A DNA stretch of 64,000 nucleotides from the NCBI GenBank assembly GCA_027924585.1, contig BSBM01000152.1:62001-126000 (forward strand), in the 5' to 3' direction. The position numbers and the translations under genes were made by a program. Positions 9,947 to 20,702 of the stretch are shown one piece after another (the first letter of the stretch is position 1; each line of letters begins with the position of its first letter). The notes beneath the pieces were generated by a model. It searched no databases. It saw only the letters and a list, made by a program, of their open reading frames with translations, and had not been told where the DNA came from. The stretch is from Larix kaempferi. Taxonomy: Eukaryota > Streptophyta > Pinopsida > Pinales > Pinaceae.

Positions 9947-11005
9947 TTATTGATCATACCAAGGGTTGGTTCTACTATCTATTTTTTTAACCGAAACTTC
10001 AATACAGAACTTGCAAATGGACGACAAGAGGGATGTAGTAAAATTATGGAATATATTTTCTATATTCTCCATACTAGATAAAGGAAACAAATCATTCCTT
10101 AAATCATGGAGAAAAAGCTTGGTTTTATTTTTATCGAAGATTGGGTGCTTTTGGAAATGATATTTTTCCTCTTTGAGATCGATATGCTTGGCACTATTGA
10201 GAGTTATAATTAAAGGCCTATGATCAGAGTCAAGCCCATGGTCGTTTAAGATGTTGAAATCTATTAACTTGTTGCATAAAAGAATATTAAAAATAACAAA
10301 ATCTACCACACTACTGCCAAGCCCGTGAATACAAGTCATTCGGCTATAATTTGGCCATTTTGTTAGTCCATTGCAAATGGTAATATATTGAGTACTACAA
10401 AAATTGACCATCTCATAACCGAATAATTTTTCACCTAGATCTTAAGAACTTCTTTTGTACCTATTAGATAGCTCAAGGTCTTCGTCTAACCAGAGAGGAT
10501 TATGATTGAAATAATTGCTTAAAAGAATAGTTTGGTTACTCGAAGTTTGAGCATTGAAGTATCCCATCAAAAGGATATTTTCTTCCTTCCTTAGACTAGA
10601 AATATCATGTTCTAAACCATTATAAGGACAATTTTCATCTAAATTGTTTTTTCTATAGAAGTTGGAATTAATAGGGAAAAAATAACAAATGGCTATGTAG
10701 GTTTTTTCATTATTAATGTATGTGATCTCTATCCAAATAAATTGGTTGTAAGGGTATTTCTTATAAATCCTAACATGAGAGGAGATGTTCTTCATAATAT
10801 AACATGCTTTACCCACAATGCCTCTACGACATGAACGTTTATTCCATATCGACCAAAGGACATATCCGTCTATATCAGGGAACTTGGATTTTTCGTGCTC
10901 CCAAGTTTCAACCAATAATATAATATCAATTTCACTCAGGATCCAACTTAACTTGAAGCCTTTTCTCCATGGAAATCCTCAACAGTTCCAAGAGAGGATC
11001 CATAG
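9947..11005 (-). pseudogene. LINE APE-type endonuclease, inactivated
   Basis: Endonuclease that nicks target DNA. It begins near 11005 with ILSWNC, continues to LVETWEHEKSKFPDIDGY (catalytic Glu in the ETW block), then the internal block near 10570-10540, where the usual GDFN motif reads GYFN (a catalytic Asp replaced by Tyr). After a stop near 10440 it continues with NGLTKWPNYSRMTCIHGLG and ends with LDSDHRPLI, the conserved Asp-His pair, intact. The Asp loss alone should abolish cleavage. A linker to RT follows. Confidence 0.8.
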
Positions 11006-11384
11006 TGTGTCAAATTGCTATTTATTACTATTTTGGTTTCTATCTTGAATAACAACTTTCCTGTTTTTAATTGATTTTCATTTTCCCTCCTTCCTAGCTT
11101 ATTTTACCGTTTGGACCTCCTTTCTTAGTTCGGCCTGATCCTCTAGAATGAGGTCTTCATTTATAAATATTACCGAGCCTTTTAAACTTTAGGTCTTACT
11201 AAGTATGTCATATTTTTATTTGGTAGAGCTAAGATTAACCCGTATTAGTCTTTCTTTATTCTCAATTAATTTCCATAGCCTTGTTGCTTCGTGAGACCTG
11301 TAGTTTCAATTTGCAATCTATTGTGAAGTTATGTCTTGACAATGGCTAATGCATCTTCTTCTACCTCCTCTTTTAAACAAAAAA

Positions 11385-11881
11385 TTATGAGGTGCAAAGA
11401 TCTTTTGTTACTCTCATGTGGTATAAAGCCATCAATTTATTCATTTCCTCTTTAATGAGTTTGATATCTAATTTACCTTCTATATTTTTTAGGGTTAGGT
11501 TGTGATCTACTTTTTCCTCTAACTCTTTAATCCTATATTTTAACTTAATATTCTCTACCGTAGATGCATCTCCTTGTTTGGGTGTTTTTCTATGTTTCCA
11601 TTGCATGTAGTCTGATCTCCATTGTCTCCACCTTGTTCTCTATTTTTTGTTATCTTATCGTCTATTTCTTTTTGAATCTCTTCTTGAAAGGATGTAAATT
11701 TATTATCGAGCATTGATTTTAACTCTATCTGGAGTTTAACTTATCTTTCTTCCCTACGTTTCTCTAAGGATTCTATATATTCATAAAGTTTAGCCTCTCC
11801 TTCTTCCCTATGTTTCTCTATTGATTCCATATATTCATATAGGCTCTGTAAGGTAACTGTTCTAGGTATTCCTTTAATCAT
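11385..11881 (-). pseudogene. LINE ORF1-like coiled-coil protein, frameshifted
   Basis: Starts at ATG 11881 on the minus strand. The first 50 or so residues contain a duplicated heptad-rich unit (LYEYMESIEKHREEGEAKL, then LYEYIESLEKRREER) followed by a stop, a further charged helix, and after a shift a segment at 11606-11385 containing KYRIKELEEKVDHN and EGKLDIKLIKEEMNKLM. Leu/Ile spacing and the dense Glu/Lys content predict a coiled coil, as in ORF1 proteins that coat LINE RNA. No RNA-recognition motif or zinc knuckle is visible. Confidence 0.6.
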
Positions 11882-12159
11882 ATTTATGTGAAAATGTAGA
11901 TATGTATACCCAAAATAAGAAAAAAAACAAAGAAGAAAGTGGGGAGGAAAGGAGCGTATGCACCTAAATTAGAGATCACAAATGCTAGATGAAGATGCCT
12001 TAGTCACAAATACTAATTTCCTTTAAATTTCATGGCATAGATTCACCAAAGGTTTTCACCTTAGAGCTTCATCGAATGTTTCACCCCAAATTTCACCAAA
12101 AATTCTTTTCACTAAAGGTTTTACCACATAATATCCATAAAGTTGTGCCAAAATATTTG
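11882..12159 (-). other. Presumed 5' UTR of the second LINE
   Basis: About 280 bp between the ORF1-like ATG and the right flanking repeat. It contains repeated words (TTTCACCAAA, AAAGGTTTT), with no ORF. Confidence 0.5.
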
Positions 12160-12197
12160 AAAGTTATTATAGATATAGTTTATTTTTATTTTACTTT
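12160..12197. repeat. Right flanking direct repeat of the second LINE
   Basis: Pairs with 7640-7677 (36 of 38 identical). See the left copy. Confidence 0.7.
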
Positions 12198-13354
12198 TAT
12201 GTGGTGATTATTATTCATTAAATAAAAAATAATATAATATAATTTCAAAAAACTATGTTTTAAGTAAAAAATAAAATAAAATCCTAACATTTTATGAAAT
12301 AAATATAACCTAATCTATGAATTCAATGGCATTTCATTTTGAATAGGTAATAAGAGTAGTGGGGGTGAGAAAAGCTTAGAATGGTGTCTATTAATTTATA
12401 TAAAAAGAAAGAAAAAAATCATATATGATATATTTTGTTCACTAAGCAAATGATTTATTATACATCAAATAACATTAAAAATATATGACATATACATTTT
12501 AATATTTATTAAATACAATTGTGTAAAATATTAATAGTTTCATCTTTATCTTCTTTTAAAATATTGATGACACTAAAATTTTTAGTAATTTGAAAGTTAG
12601 TATATGGGTACAAGTCACCATACTCTTACTTCAAGATGCACAATCATGATTTGTACTTCCTTCTCTCATTTTAATACTAAGATAATTGACAATTTGTCGT
12701 ATCTTTCCTATTATATTGGTCATGTCATATTTATATATAATAATTTTACTACAATTTAATATTCCTACATTAAAACTTTGTTTCACATTAAGATTCATTC
12801 TAATTTTGGGTTGTTGTGCATATTTCCATACACATAACATTTATGAAATATATTTATAAAACATTATCTGCAACAAAAACTTGAACTTGAAATAAGGATG
12901 ATTGGGGTTAGTTGTGAAATTACTCTCGATATTTTACTATATATTACCTACTTTCAAAAAAAATTAAGGAAAATACCAACACCATTAAAAAGTTTTGATG
13001 GTGTAGTCTTTCCCATGCTATCAAAACTTTCAACGGTTATGATGACATTCATAGTTTATAAAGAGCATCTTAAAACTCGTCAACATCATATTTTCTCAAC
13101 ATGATTTTCAGAAAGTCTAGGTGATGGATACCACCTAAGGAAACCTCTCACTTGTCATTTGTCACCATTCATACATTTCAGGAGAGGTACAAGTACATGA
13201 ATAGTTCAAATGGTATCTTAATTCAACAATCATGGGCGACAAGATTATGAGTTCATATGTTATATATGTCCACCTATTGATAAAGACAATTGGGATTTTT
13301 CAAATAATTCAATAACCTTGGACATACAATGTAGTGATAAGTAAGCATTATCTT

Positions 13355-13620
13355 CCCATTAGTGCGCTCAAATGGATGACAACATGAAAGGCTTACCACT
13401 CATTAGTACACTCAAATAAATGACAACATGAAAGGCTTACCACTCACTAAAGGAGATGAGTATTCACTCTTATTTCCTTTAACCAATCAAAGGATTACCA
13501 CTCACTCACTAGTGGAAGATGAGGATTCACTCTTATTTCTTTTCACCTTTTAAATGCTTACCACCCAATGGAAGATGCGGATTCACTTTTATTTACTTTC
13601 ACATTTGAAATATTTATCTT
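13355..13620. repeat. Short degenerate tandem repeats
   Basis: A unit of about 45 bp containing GATGACAACATGAAAGG is present twice (13355-13446). It runs into a second family containing GGATTCACTCTTATTT, repeated about every 60-70 bp up to 13620. Confidence 0.7.
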
Positions 13621-13836
13621 ATTTATCAATTAAGTTGTTTACATCAAGATATTTGTGAATAGTTCTACAAATTCAAATCCCATGTATGGATATCTCATGA
13701 ATCAAAAGTGGATTACACCCTATAATGATATCAAATATTACAAAGAACATTTAAGATTCTTATAAAGATTCCCATCCTAGTTATTTTGGAGGCAATCAAT
13801 TAACGATCTATAAGTGCTACCCAATATATTATAAAA

Positions 13837-14106
13837 AATCAACTTGTATTACTTAATTCTTGAGTTTAAGAAACTTCATATAAACTATATATTAATGATG
13901 TCTTTGTAGTATGTTTTAATTTTGAATCAACTTGTATTACTTAATTCTTGACTTTAAGAAAATTCACATAAACTATATCTTAATGATGTCTTTGTAGTAA
14001 TATGTTTTAATTTTGAATCAACTTGTATTACTTAATTCTTGAGTTTAAGAAATTTCACATAAACTATATCTTAATGATGTCTTTGTAGTAATATGTTTTA
14101 ATTTTG
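13837..14106. repeat. Tandem repeat, 88-91 bp unit, three copies
   Basis: Units beginning AATCAACTTGTATTACTTAA start at 13837, 13925 and 14016. The copies differ by a few substitutions and an inserted TAA, and contain no ORF. Confidence 0.88.
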
Positions 14107-14520
14107 AGTAAGGTTGTAAGGTAAGGAAATTGTATTCAAAGCCCCTAGTTCCCTCACCATGTATTGCTTCATGTTTGAACTTAAGAAACTTTGGATACAA
14201 TTTGTATCAATGATGACTTTTTAATAATGTGTTTAGATTTTGAGTAAGGTTGTAAGAAAAGGAAATTGTATTCAAAGACCCTACTGTCTTCTTAATTATT
14301 GTACCTTCTTTGTTTTGTTAACCATCATTTTGCCTCTTCACATTATCTTGTCTTTGTTTTTACCTTTTCCAGGAAGGATTGTGAAATTGTATTTGGAACT
14401 TCTAGGACCTTCTTAATTATGATGTCTTCTTCTCTTGGTTTCTCATCACACTGCCTCTTCACATTGTTTGTCTTGTTTTTGTTCTTTATAAGAGAGATTA
14501 ATGGAGGATGGGTCCTTTAG
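14107..14520. repeat. Further degenerate tandem repeats
   Basis: GAGTAAGGTTGTAAG with the following GGAAATTGTATTCAAAG occurs near 14106 and 14241 (about 135 bp apart). TGCCTCTTCACATT occurs near 14331 and 14451 (about 120 bp apart). These look like extensions of the 13837 array by successive duplication. Confidence 0.65.
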
Positions 14521-15924
14521 AGTTATTTCTTCTTGTTAAGAATAACCAATTTGTTTATTTTAAATATGATTTGGAAGACTTTAAATCTATCTCTAAATTC
14601 TAAACTTAGTAAAACTCCTCTTTTTATGTTTTTTAAACATTAATAATTTCTTCATCTTCATTTCTATAATCATCCTCTATTAAAGAAGACTAGATTCTCC
14701 ACAAAATCTTTCAGTGTCTACATTATTCCCACTCACTTTTGTTCTCATTCATACATTATGCTTATTTTGAAAGTTTTTATTTTTATTTTAAGATTTTTAT
14801 TTTTAAAGCATCATTATTCTTAATTATTCTAATAATATATATTTTTTTTTACAACAACCCTCAACAAAATAGCCATATCCACATCAGGAATTAAAAACAA
14901 TTGAAAAATATTTGAGGTCGTATAATTTTGTACTAAGTTAAATTATCAATCAATAATTTGATAGCTTTTAGGAAACTAACAATGTTCAAAGTTTTCCTAA
15001 ACATATATGGCTTGGTTGGTATAAAAGCTTCGATGGCTATTAAGGTTTTCATATCCTAAAATATCAAGGGATGAAAGGCAAGCTTTACGAGACTAGAGTT
15101 GATGAGAGGTCATCTTCTTCGAAATTCAAGTCTGTCAACCTAATAGTTGAGAGGTATATAAGCCCTTAGGTACAAAACATAAGGGCCTATGGATCATGCC
15201 AAATTATTTCCGTGACATCTTTTAATCCAAAATGAGTCCCAGAAAATCTTTTTCTGAACAATAATCTTTTAACATGACCTTTCTTAATAGGGTCAAACAT
15301 TTATCAATGTTTTTTTTTGTTTTGGAGATGGCCACAACCAATCAATTTAACAAGCAATATAGTTTAAAATATTGGAGGGATTTTCTAAAAGCGCATCTAT
15401 ATTGAATTTTTAGATCTGTTATTTGTACAAATCGAGAAGCTTGGTTGTAATTTGATTTCTTGAATTTTTTTTAAACTAAGTTTACAATCGTTCATTATTC
15501 TTGTGCACTTGCTATGGATAGTCCTTCCCCTCTTTATAAGGATAGTTTCCCAGTTACAAAAACAAAAGAGAGGTCAATAATCTTTCATCATTTTTGTAGT
15601 TGCTATGAATTTTTAATTAAACCGTCTGAGCCTTTAATAGAAGGTAACCCTTTTCCTTTTTATGAGGAGGTTGAGAATAGTTGAATACAAAATTATTAGG
15701 ATTAAACAACTATTTTTTTATAAATACAAAATGTTAAAAAGATGGTCATAATTTATTATGTAAAATATCAAAGTCCTTGTTTCAAAACATCCTACTATGT
15801 GTCTAGTGATTACATTGGAAAGCTTGATAGGTATAGTCCCTAACATATTGTCTTGCTAAAAAAACAACACAACAAAACATTCTAAACAAAGAAATACCTT
15901 AGAAATTCTACCCATGTAGGGGGG

Positions 15925-15929
15925 TGAAT
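15925..15929. repeat. TSD (TGAAT) left of the first gypsy element
   Basis: TGAAT immediately before the 5' LTR equals 26864-26868 immediately after the 3' LTR. Confidence 0.9.
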
Positions 15930-18203
15930 TGTAACACCCGTGGTATGAAACACCTAATCTGATGATGCCAAGATGTAAATATTGTCTATGAATGCGTGCA
16001 AGGTTTAACATATTATAGTTTGCAATTATTAATATTAAAATCTACAACTAGTTGTGTTGATGCAGTAAACTGAAGAGATCGGGAACTCGTGCATTCACCA
16101 AAGACAGTAAGGGGGTTAGAATGTCTCGAAGGGGAAAAACCATGTTATGACGCCATTAACCCTTTAAATTTCTAAAATTACCTTATGTTATTAATTTAGC
16201 CAAAAATCCCTCTTTATTAACTTAAACTTATTTTATGGCTTAAAGGGGATTGAGTGTGATTAAGGAAATACCTTAGTTTTTAATTAATAAAAAAAGATAA
16301 AAATGTGGCTCATGAGTGAGACCATGTGGGTGAAGGAAACATTATCATGCAAACAAAAGATTCAAAAGTTTTCCCTAGCGGAAGCCATTCTGTGTGTGGG
16401 GAGTTCTGAGCGAACAAAGGAGGTAATTTTTTCCCAGGAATGAAAGTTGATATGATTTCTTGAACCCATGAACCGAACTGTTGGAGAATTTATGTTGAAA
16501 CTCTATCACTTTTTCCTCTGGTCATTCCAATGAAGTGGCAAATAGTGTAGCTAGCAACCTTGGTGGGATTATGAGCACAGATGGCAGTGATGTGCCTCAG
16601 TGTTGTTCAATCGGAAGGAAATCAAGGAAGTGAAATGCATTGGTTGGCATGGAATTGGATTTAAGCTAATTTTCATGATTGTGAAGTGTTTAATCCTGAG
16701 AAATTATGGGACTAGTTTGAGGCATGTTTAGTGAATGCATGAGTCTCAGCTCGAGGGTGTCATTTTGCCGAGAGATTAATGAGCAAAATTGCATATGGTT
16801 GGGTGGAGCAAGCCTCACACAGAGCTAGTTTACCATTCAATCAAAATCTTACATAAGTATTGGCTAAAAATGTTTATGAAATTTTCTTGTTATTTAACAG
16901 TTTATGGAAATTTTCAATGATGAATGGAATTCAATGAATAATTCTTTTGAATTCTTGATGTGAATGTTGGGTTGGTTATGCATGCCAAGTTTTATCTTAA
17001 ATTATAGTAGCAATGACAAAAATTCCAGTTCTAGAAATTTATTTATCGACATTTAATTTTTAATAGGAGAATAAGTTGTAAATTCTAGAAGTGTAAATGA
17101 ATTCTAGATAATTCTAGTTTTGTTGTTATGCATACACACACATGGGAATTTTTGCACCCCACGATTTATGTATCATTCCATAAAATGTTTTTGGTCAGTC
17201 CCAACCATTTTATACTTTTCCAAAAGAAATGTCTATGCTCAAAAGTTGTAAATATGCTCATAAGTTAATGTTTGAGTGTTACTGAATATATATTTTAAAT
17301 GACATAATAAATTCTTATTCGTGGTTGAAGTTGCATGTTTAATGAAAAAATTATAAGTCTTTAAATGATAGAAGAAAGGATATGATGTTCGTTCTCAATC
17401 CTTAGTGTATTTGAAGATTTATGTATGCAACTATAGTTATCCATATTGATTCAGTAACTTATATTTTATTGGTTCATTGCAACTAAGTTTCACTAAGAAG
17501 ATTAGTGCTTGTGTCATAGGTTATGTGTCACGGCACTTGTGACACGGTTATTATAATAGTGTTTGTGTCATAGGTCTCATGCCATAGCTCTTGTGACACA
17601 ATTATTATAACAATGCTTGTGTCACAACTCTTGTGACACAGTTGTTATAATAGTGCTTGTGTCATAGGTCTCGTGTCACACGTCTTGTGTCACATCTCTT
17701 GTGACACAATTATTATAGTAGTGCTTGCGTGACATATCTTGTTTCATAGTTATTATAACAGTGTTTGTGTCATAGGTCTTGCGTCACAAATTTTGTGTCA
17801 TAGGTCTTGTTTCACAGTTATTATAACAGTGCTTGTGTCACATGTCTTGTGCTACAGCTCCTGTGTCACAATTATTATAATAGTGCTTGTGTCGTAGGTC
17901 TTGTGTTATAGCTCTTGTGTCATAGTTACTATAACAGTTCATGTGTCATAGTTCTTATGTCATAATTCCCATGTCACAATTATTATGTTTAAATATATAC
18001 TAAATCAAATTGTGTTATGAAATAAAGTTTGGTATGGTGTAATGTATGTTGATCAACTATGTTGATATATTAAGCTTATTCTAAAATGTTTATTTTTGTT
18101 AAGCATTGTTATATGAATTTATATAACCATTTTGCATGTAACATACTTTAACAAAATATTATTAGTATGTTTTTAAGTCTCTTGTAACAATGGGTGCGTT
18201 ACA
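15930..18203 (+). repeat. 5' LTR of the first gypsy element
   Basis: 2,274 bp, TGTAACACC...GTTACA. Includes an internal minisatellite (17500-17990). Followed directly by the primer binding site. Confidence 0.92.
17500..17990. repeat. Minisatellite inside the 5' LTR
   Basis: Many copies of variants of CTTGTGTCACAG, in groups separated by TTATTATAACAGTG. The group length is variable (about 45-75 bp). The equivalent array lies at 26225-26665 in the 3' LTR, with a different number and order of units. Confidence 0.85.
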
Positions 18204-18206
18204 ATT

Positions 18207-18219
18207 TGGTATTAGAGTT
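18207..18219 (+). other. Primer binding site (initiator Met tRNA)
   Basis: TGGTATTAGAGTT, three bases after the LTR end, matches the standard plant retrotransposon site TGGTATCAGAGC with one internal change in the first eleven bases. It is the start point of minus-strand DNA. Confidence 0.85.
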
Positions 18220-18420
18220 GAGGCAACAACTCTCGAGCCTCTAGGATCTCATATTATATCTTTGATTTGAATAGTGCATGTTTGAAAGATAAAATAAATA
18301 TGCATATGGACAGTGATGTGAACTAACAATCATGGATGAATCTTAGATTGCTAGTGACAACCTAAATTTTATGACCATTGTACTTGCAGGTTGCCAGTGT
18401 CCTAGGGAAATAGTACTAAA

Positions 18421-19164
18421 ATGATGGCAGAAGAGCCTGCACAATCCAACTTTGCTGAGGAATTTGGTATGGGTTTTCAAAGAACTAAATCCAATGGTCA
18501 ACATATTGATATAAGAACAATGGAAGTGTTTCAAACTTTAAAGGACATGCATATTGGGAATGGAAAGATTCTACGGAGTCTGGAACAACAAAATTATATA
18601 AATCAACAAGTGATGAAGAATCTGGTACAGTTACAAATTCAGATGCAACAAGTATATTCCATCACAAGAAGAGAAGAAGGAGAATCAATGAATAGGGGAA
18701 TTTCCGATAGATATCAACATTCCAAAGATAAGGATGTAAGCAAAAAGGGGTTACCTACCCAATATCAAATAGTTCAAATTCATCATGGAAATGAGATACC
18801 TACAATCCAACATGATACTCATCCTAAAAGGAATCATAAGAGAAAGCGTGATGGGGATGCATTACAGGGTGTACTTAGGAAATCTAAACCTCCCACTTTA
18901 GATGGAGAAAAATCTAGAGAAATTGCAAAGATCTGGATTCTAGAAATGAAGAAATATTTGCAATTGCATGATTATTCTGATAATCAAGAAGCTCATATTG
19001 CTATATAGAATCTTCAAGGAAACACTTACAAGTGGTGGAAGCATTTGAAGCAGGTAGAAAATCTGGATGAAATGAAGGTTTCATGGAAGGGTTTTCAAAG
19101 GTATTTCAAGCGTGAATACCTATCCCAAAAATACTATGATAAGAAAATGCAATAATTCTTCGAA
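18421..19164 (+). pseudogene. gypsy gag, N-terminal part
   Basis: Gag, the particle-forming protein. The ATG at 18421 opens 195 codons with a Gln-rich helical region (residues 40-85), a basic stretch KRNHKRKR near residue 140, and the start of the retrotransposon gag domain (KPPTLDGEKSREIAKIWILE). After a stop at 19006 the frame continues with YKWWKHLKQVENLDEMKVSW and FQRYFKREYL to the edge of the inserted block. The last 199 bp are repeated at 20504-20702, where gag resumes. Both copies carry the same TAA in place of a sense codon before FFE. Confidence 0.85.
18966..19164. repeat. 199-bp gag duplication, left copy
   Basis: Nearly identical to 20504-20702 (constant offset 1538). It flanks the copia-derived block 19165-20503 on the left. 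See the finding on this structure. Confidence 0.9.
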
Positions 19165-19221
19165 GTCTACTGTATTGCTATTATTGACGCATCTCAACAG
19201 GTGTAAATTCATGTTAGGAAA

Positions 19222-19445
19222 GTGTACTGTGTCAGCAAATCTCTGCCAACTTTGCCCATCAATCTTGAAGATGCTGCTTGCAGTGAAAAGGAGTTTGAGA
19301 AAGCATTGCAGCCTAAAAGTGAAAAGTGCATATTTGTTGGATATTCTGAATATGTAAAAGGTTATAGACTTCTTCAACCACATTCTCATGATATAATCAT
19401 TAGAAGAGATGTTAAATTTGATGAAAATCTCTTGGCCTGCGAGAC
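19222..19445 (+). pseudogene. copia integrase C-terminal/linker fragment, copy 1
   Basis: Plus-strand fragment reading KALQPKSEKCIFVGYSEYVK and then GYRLLQPHSHDIIIRRDVKF, the conserved block between integrase and RT of copia polyproteins. The first 60 bp or so do not look like copia. The fragment is repeated in shorter form at 19745-19885. Confidence 0.7.
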
Positions 19446-19489
19446 TAACTCGGCGATTGTGCCATCTTTGGCCTGCGAGCCTGCAGCTC

Positions 19490-19740
19490 AATGTGTTTGT
19501 TGCATTGATGTAGAACTGGATCTTTGCCAAGCTTGATGGCACTTTGATTGTCGCACCAAAGTGGAGTAGGTTGTTGATGCTCGAATCCAAACTCTGAAAG
19601 GATCTGTCGAAGCCATAAAGCTTCCTGGTTGACATTAATTGCAGCTTGATATTCTGCCTCTACTGAAGAAAGAGCAAGAGCTTGTTGTTTCTTACAAGCC
19701 CAAGTAATAGGTCCAGATCCCAGACTGAAAACATAACCTG
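19490..19740 (-). pseudogene. copia RNase H fragment, inverted
   Basis: Minus-strand reading gives ITWACKKQQALALSSVEAEY, then EALWLRQIL, then LWCDNQSAIKL and HIEL. These are the catalytic Glu (VEAEY) and Asp (CDNQS) blocks of copia RNase H. It points against the flanking copia pieces, so an inversion took place. There is no complete frame. Confidence 0.75.
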
Positions 19741-19744
19741 ATGT

Positions 19745-19885
19745 AAGTCACTTTCGTGTGTTTGGTAGTGAAGCATGGGCTCACATTCCGGATGAAAAAT
19801 GGAAAGCATTGCAGCCTAAAAGTGAAAAGTGCATATTTGTTGGATATTCTGAAGATGTAAAAGGTTATAGACTTCTTCAACCAAG
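19745..19885 (+). pseudogene. copia integrase C-terminal/linker fragment, copy 2
   Basis: Reads FGSEAWAHIPDEKWKALQPK then CIFVGYSEDVKGYRLLQP. About 80 bp are shared with copy 1. It begins further upstream in the protein than copy 1 and ends in stops. Confidence 0.7.
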
Positions 19886-20042
19886 TCTCTTATAGAAGTG
19901 AAGTTTTCTAAACTTCGATCTATGTTAGGAGTTCAGGAACTTGTCATTAAGGGGGGATAGGCTCTAATGCCTCCTTCCTTCTCCTAATAGTGTCACTTTT
20001 GTAAATCCTTCAATCCTATCCCAAGTTGTTCTTAAGGGGGGA

Positions 20043-20503
20043 TGTTAGGATATTTAGACATTTAGGAGTCAGTTAAGATCAACGCGTGTAATATATCCAT
20101 TAGGGATAGTGTGTTTCTTTAGTATGCATTAGTATGCATTTGCAAATACTTAATCCGACGGTCACGATATGTTCCCGACATGGAGTGATCCGACGGCTCA
20201 ACTTCTCTTATAGATCAAACCTAACCTTGATCTGTGGCTTAACACCCGATTGGTCCATGATCTCTATTTAAAGAGCATGGAGGGTCATTGTTTAGTTGAT
20301 CGATTATGAGAAGCTCATTTGTAACTTTCTTTCTTTGCATAATAAATTGTCCCGTAGAAGCTATTTGGCCGGGGCCGTGGAGTGTTTCCCTCAAGAGGGT
20401 TTAAACCACGTCAAAACATCGGTGTGTTGATCTGTGATCTGTTTGTGTGAAGTGGTTGCTCTTGGTGTTCGTTCCTTTGGTAGTACCCTATGTACCTGAA
20501 CAT
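20043..20503 (+). repeat. copia LTR-like segment
   Basis: Begins TGTTAGGATATTTAGAC immediately after the polypurine tract AAGGGGGGA. Contains a TATA-like CTATTTAAAG near 20264 and AATAAA-like AATAAATTG near 20341. It runs to the edge of the duplicated gag segment. The precise 3' end is not certain and no partner LTR was found. Confidence 0.6.
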
Positions 20504-20702
20504 GCATGACTATTCTGATAATCAAGAAGCTCATATTGCTATATATAATCTTCAAGGAAAAACTTACAAGTGGTGGAAGCATTTGAAGCAGGTAGAAAAT
20601 CTGGATGAAAGAAAGGTTTCATGGAAGGGTTTTCAAAGGTATTTCAAGCCTGAATACCTATCCCAACAATACTATGATAAGAAAATGCAATAATTCTTCG
20701 AA
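20504..20702. repeat. 199-bp gag duplication, right copy
   Basis: Right-hand copy of 18966-19164. It resumes the gypsy gag frame into the next segment without loss. Confidence 0.9.

Larger units (their letters stand above)
7681..12159 (-). mobile_element. Near full-length non-L1-type LINE, inactivated
   Basis: About 4.5 kb, minus strand. In order from the right: a coiled-coil ORF1-like region starting at ATG 11881, an APE-type endonuclease (about 11005-9950), reverse transcriptase (about 9800-8690), and a C-terminal Cys/His region (8413-7745). It ends in a short ATC microsatellite (AATCATCATCATCAT, minus strand, 7681-7695) rather than poly-A. That tail, the YVDD active site and the GVKQG block point away from the plant L1 clade. 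The clade is unresolved; RTE, CR1 or I-like groups are candidates. Stops and shifts break every domain. Direct repeats of 38 bp flank it. Confidence 0.8.
12198..15924. other. AT-rich intergenic spacer
   Basis: No coding region, RNA gene or intact element recognised. Open stretches at 12631-12840, 12898-13104 and 14299-14520 show no domain and sit in low-complexity or repeated DNA. It contains the two tandem-repeat zones listed separately and, at 15485-15680, a degenerate duplication (two versions of a CTTCCCCTCTTTATAAGG-like word). Confidence 0.65.
19165..20503. mobile_element. Scrambled Ty1/copia block inside gypsy gag
   Basis: About 1.34 kb. It contains, in order: a short unplaced filler; the end of a copia integrase/linker, plus strand (19290-19440, KSEKCIFVGYSEYVKGYRLL); copia RNase H in the opposite orientation (about 19740-19490, minus: SSVEAEYQAA, WCDNQSAIKL); the same integrase-end segment again, plus strand (19745-19885); then a polypurine tract AAGGGGGGA and an LTR-like segment from 20043. 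It is a rearranged copia remnant, not a simple insertion. No gag or RT core. Confidence 0.75.
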
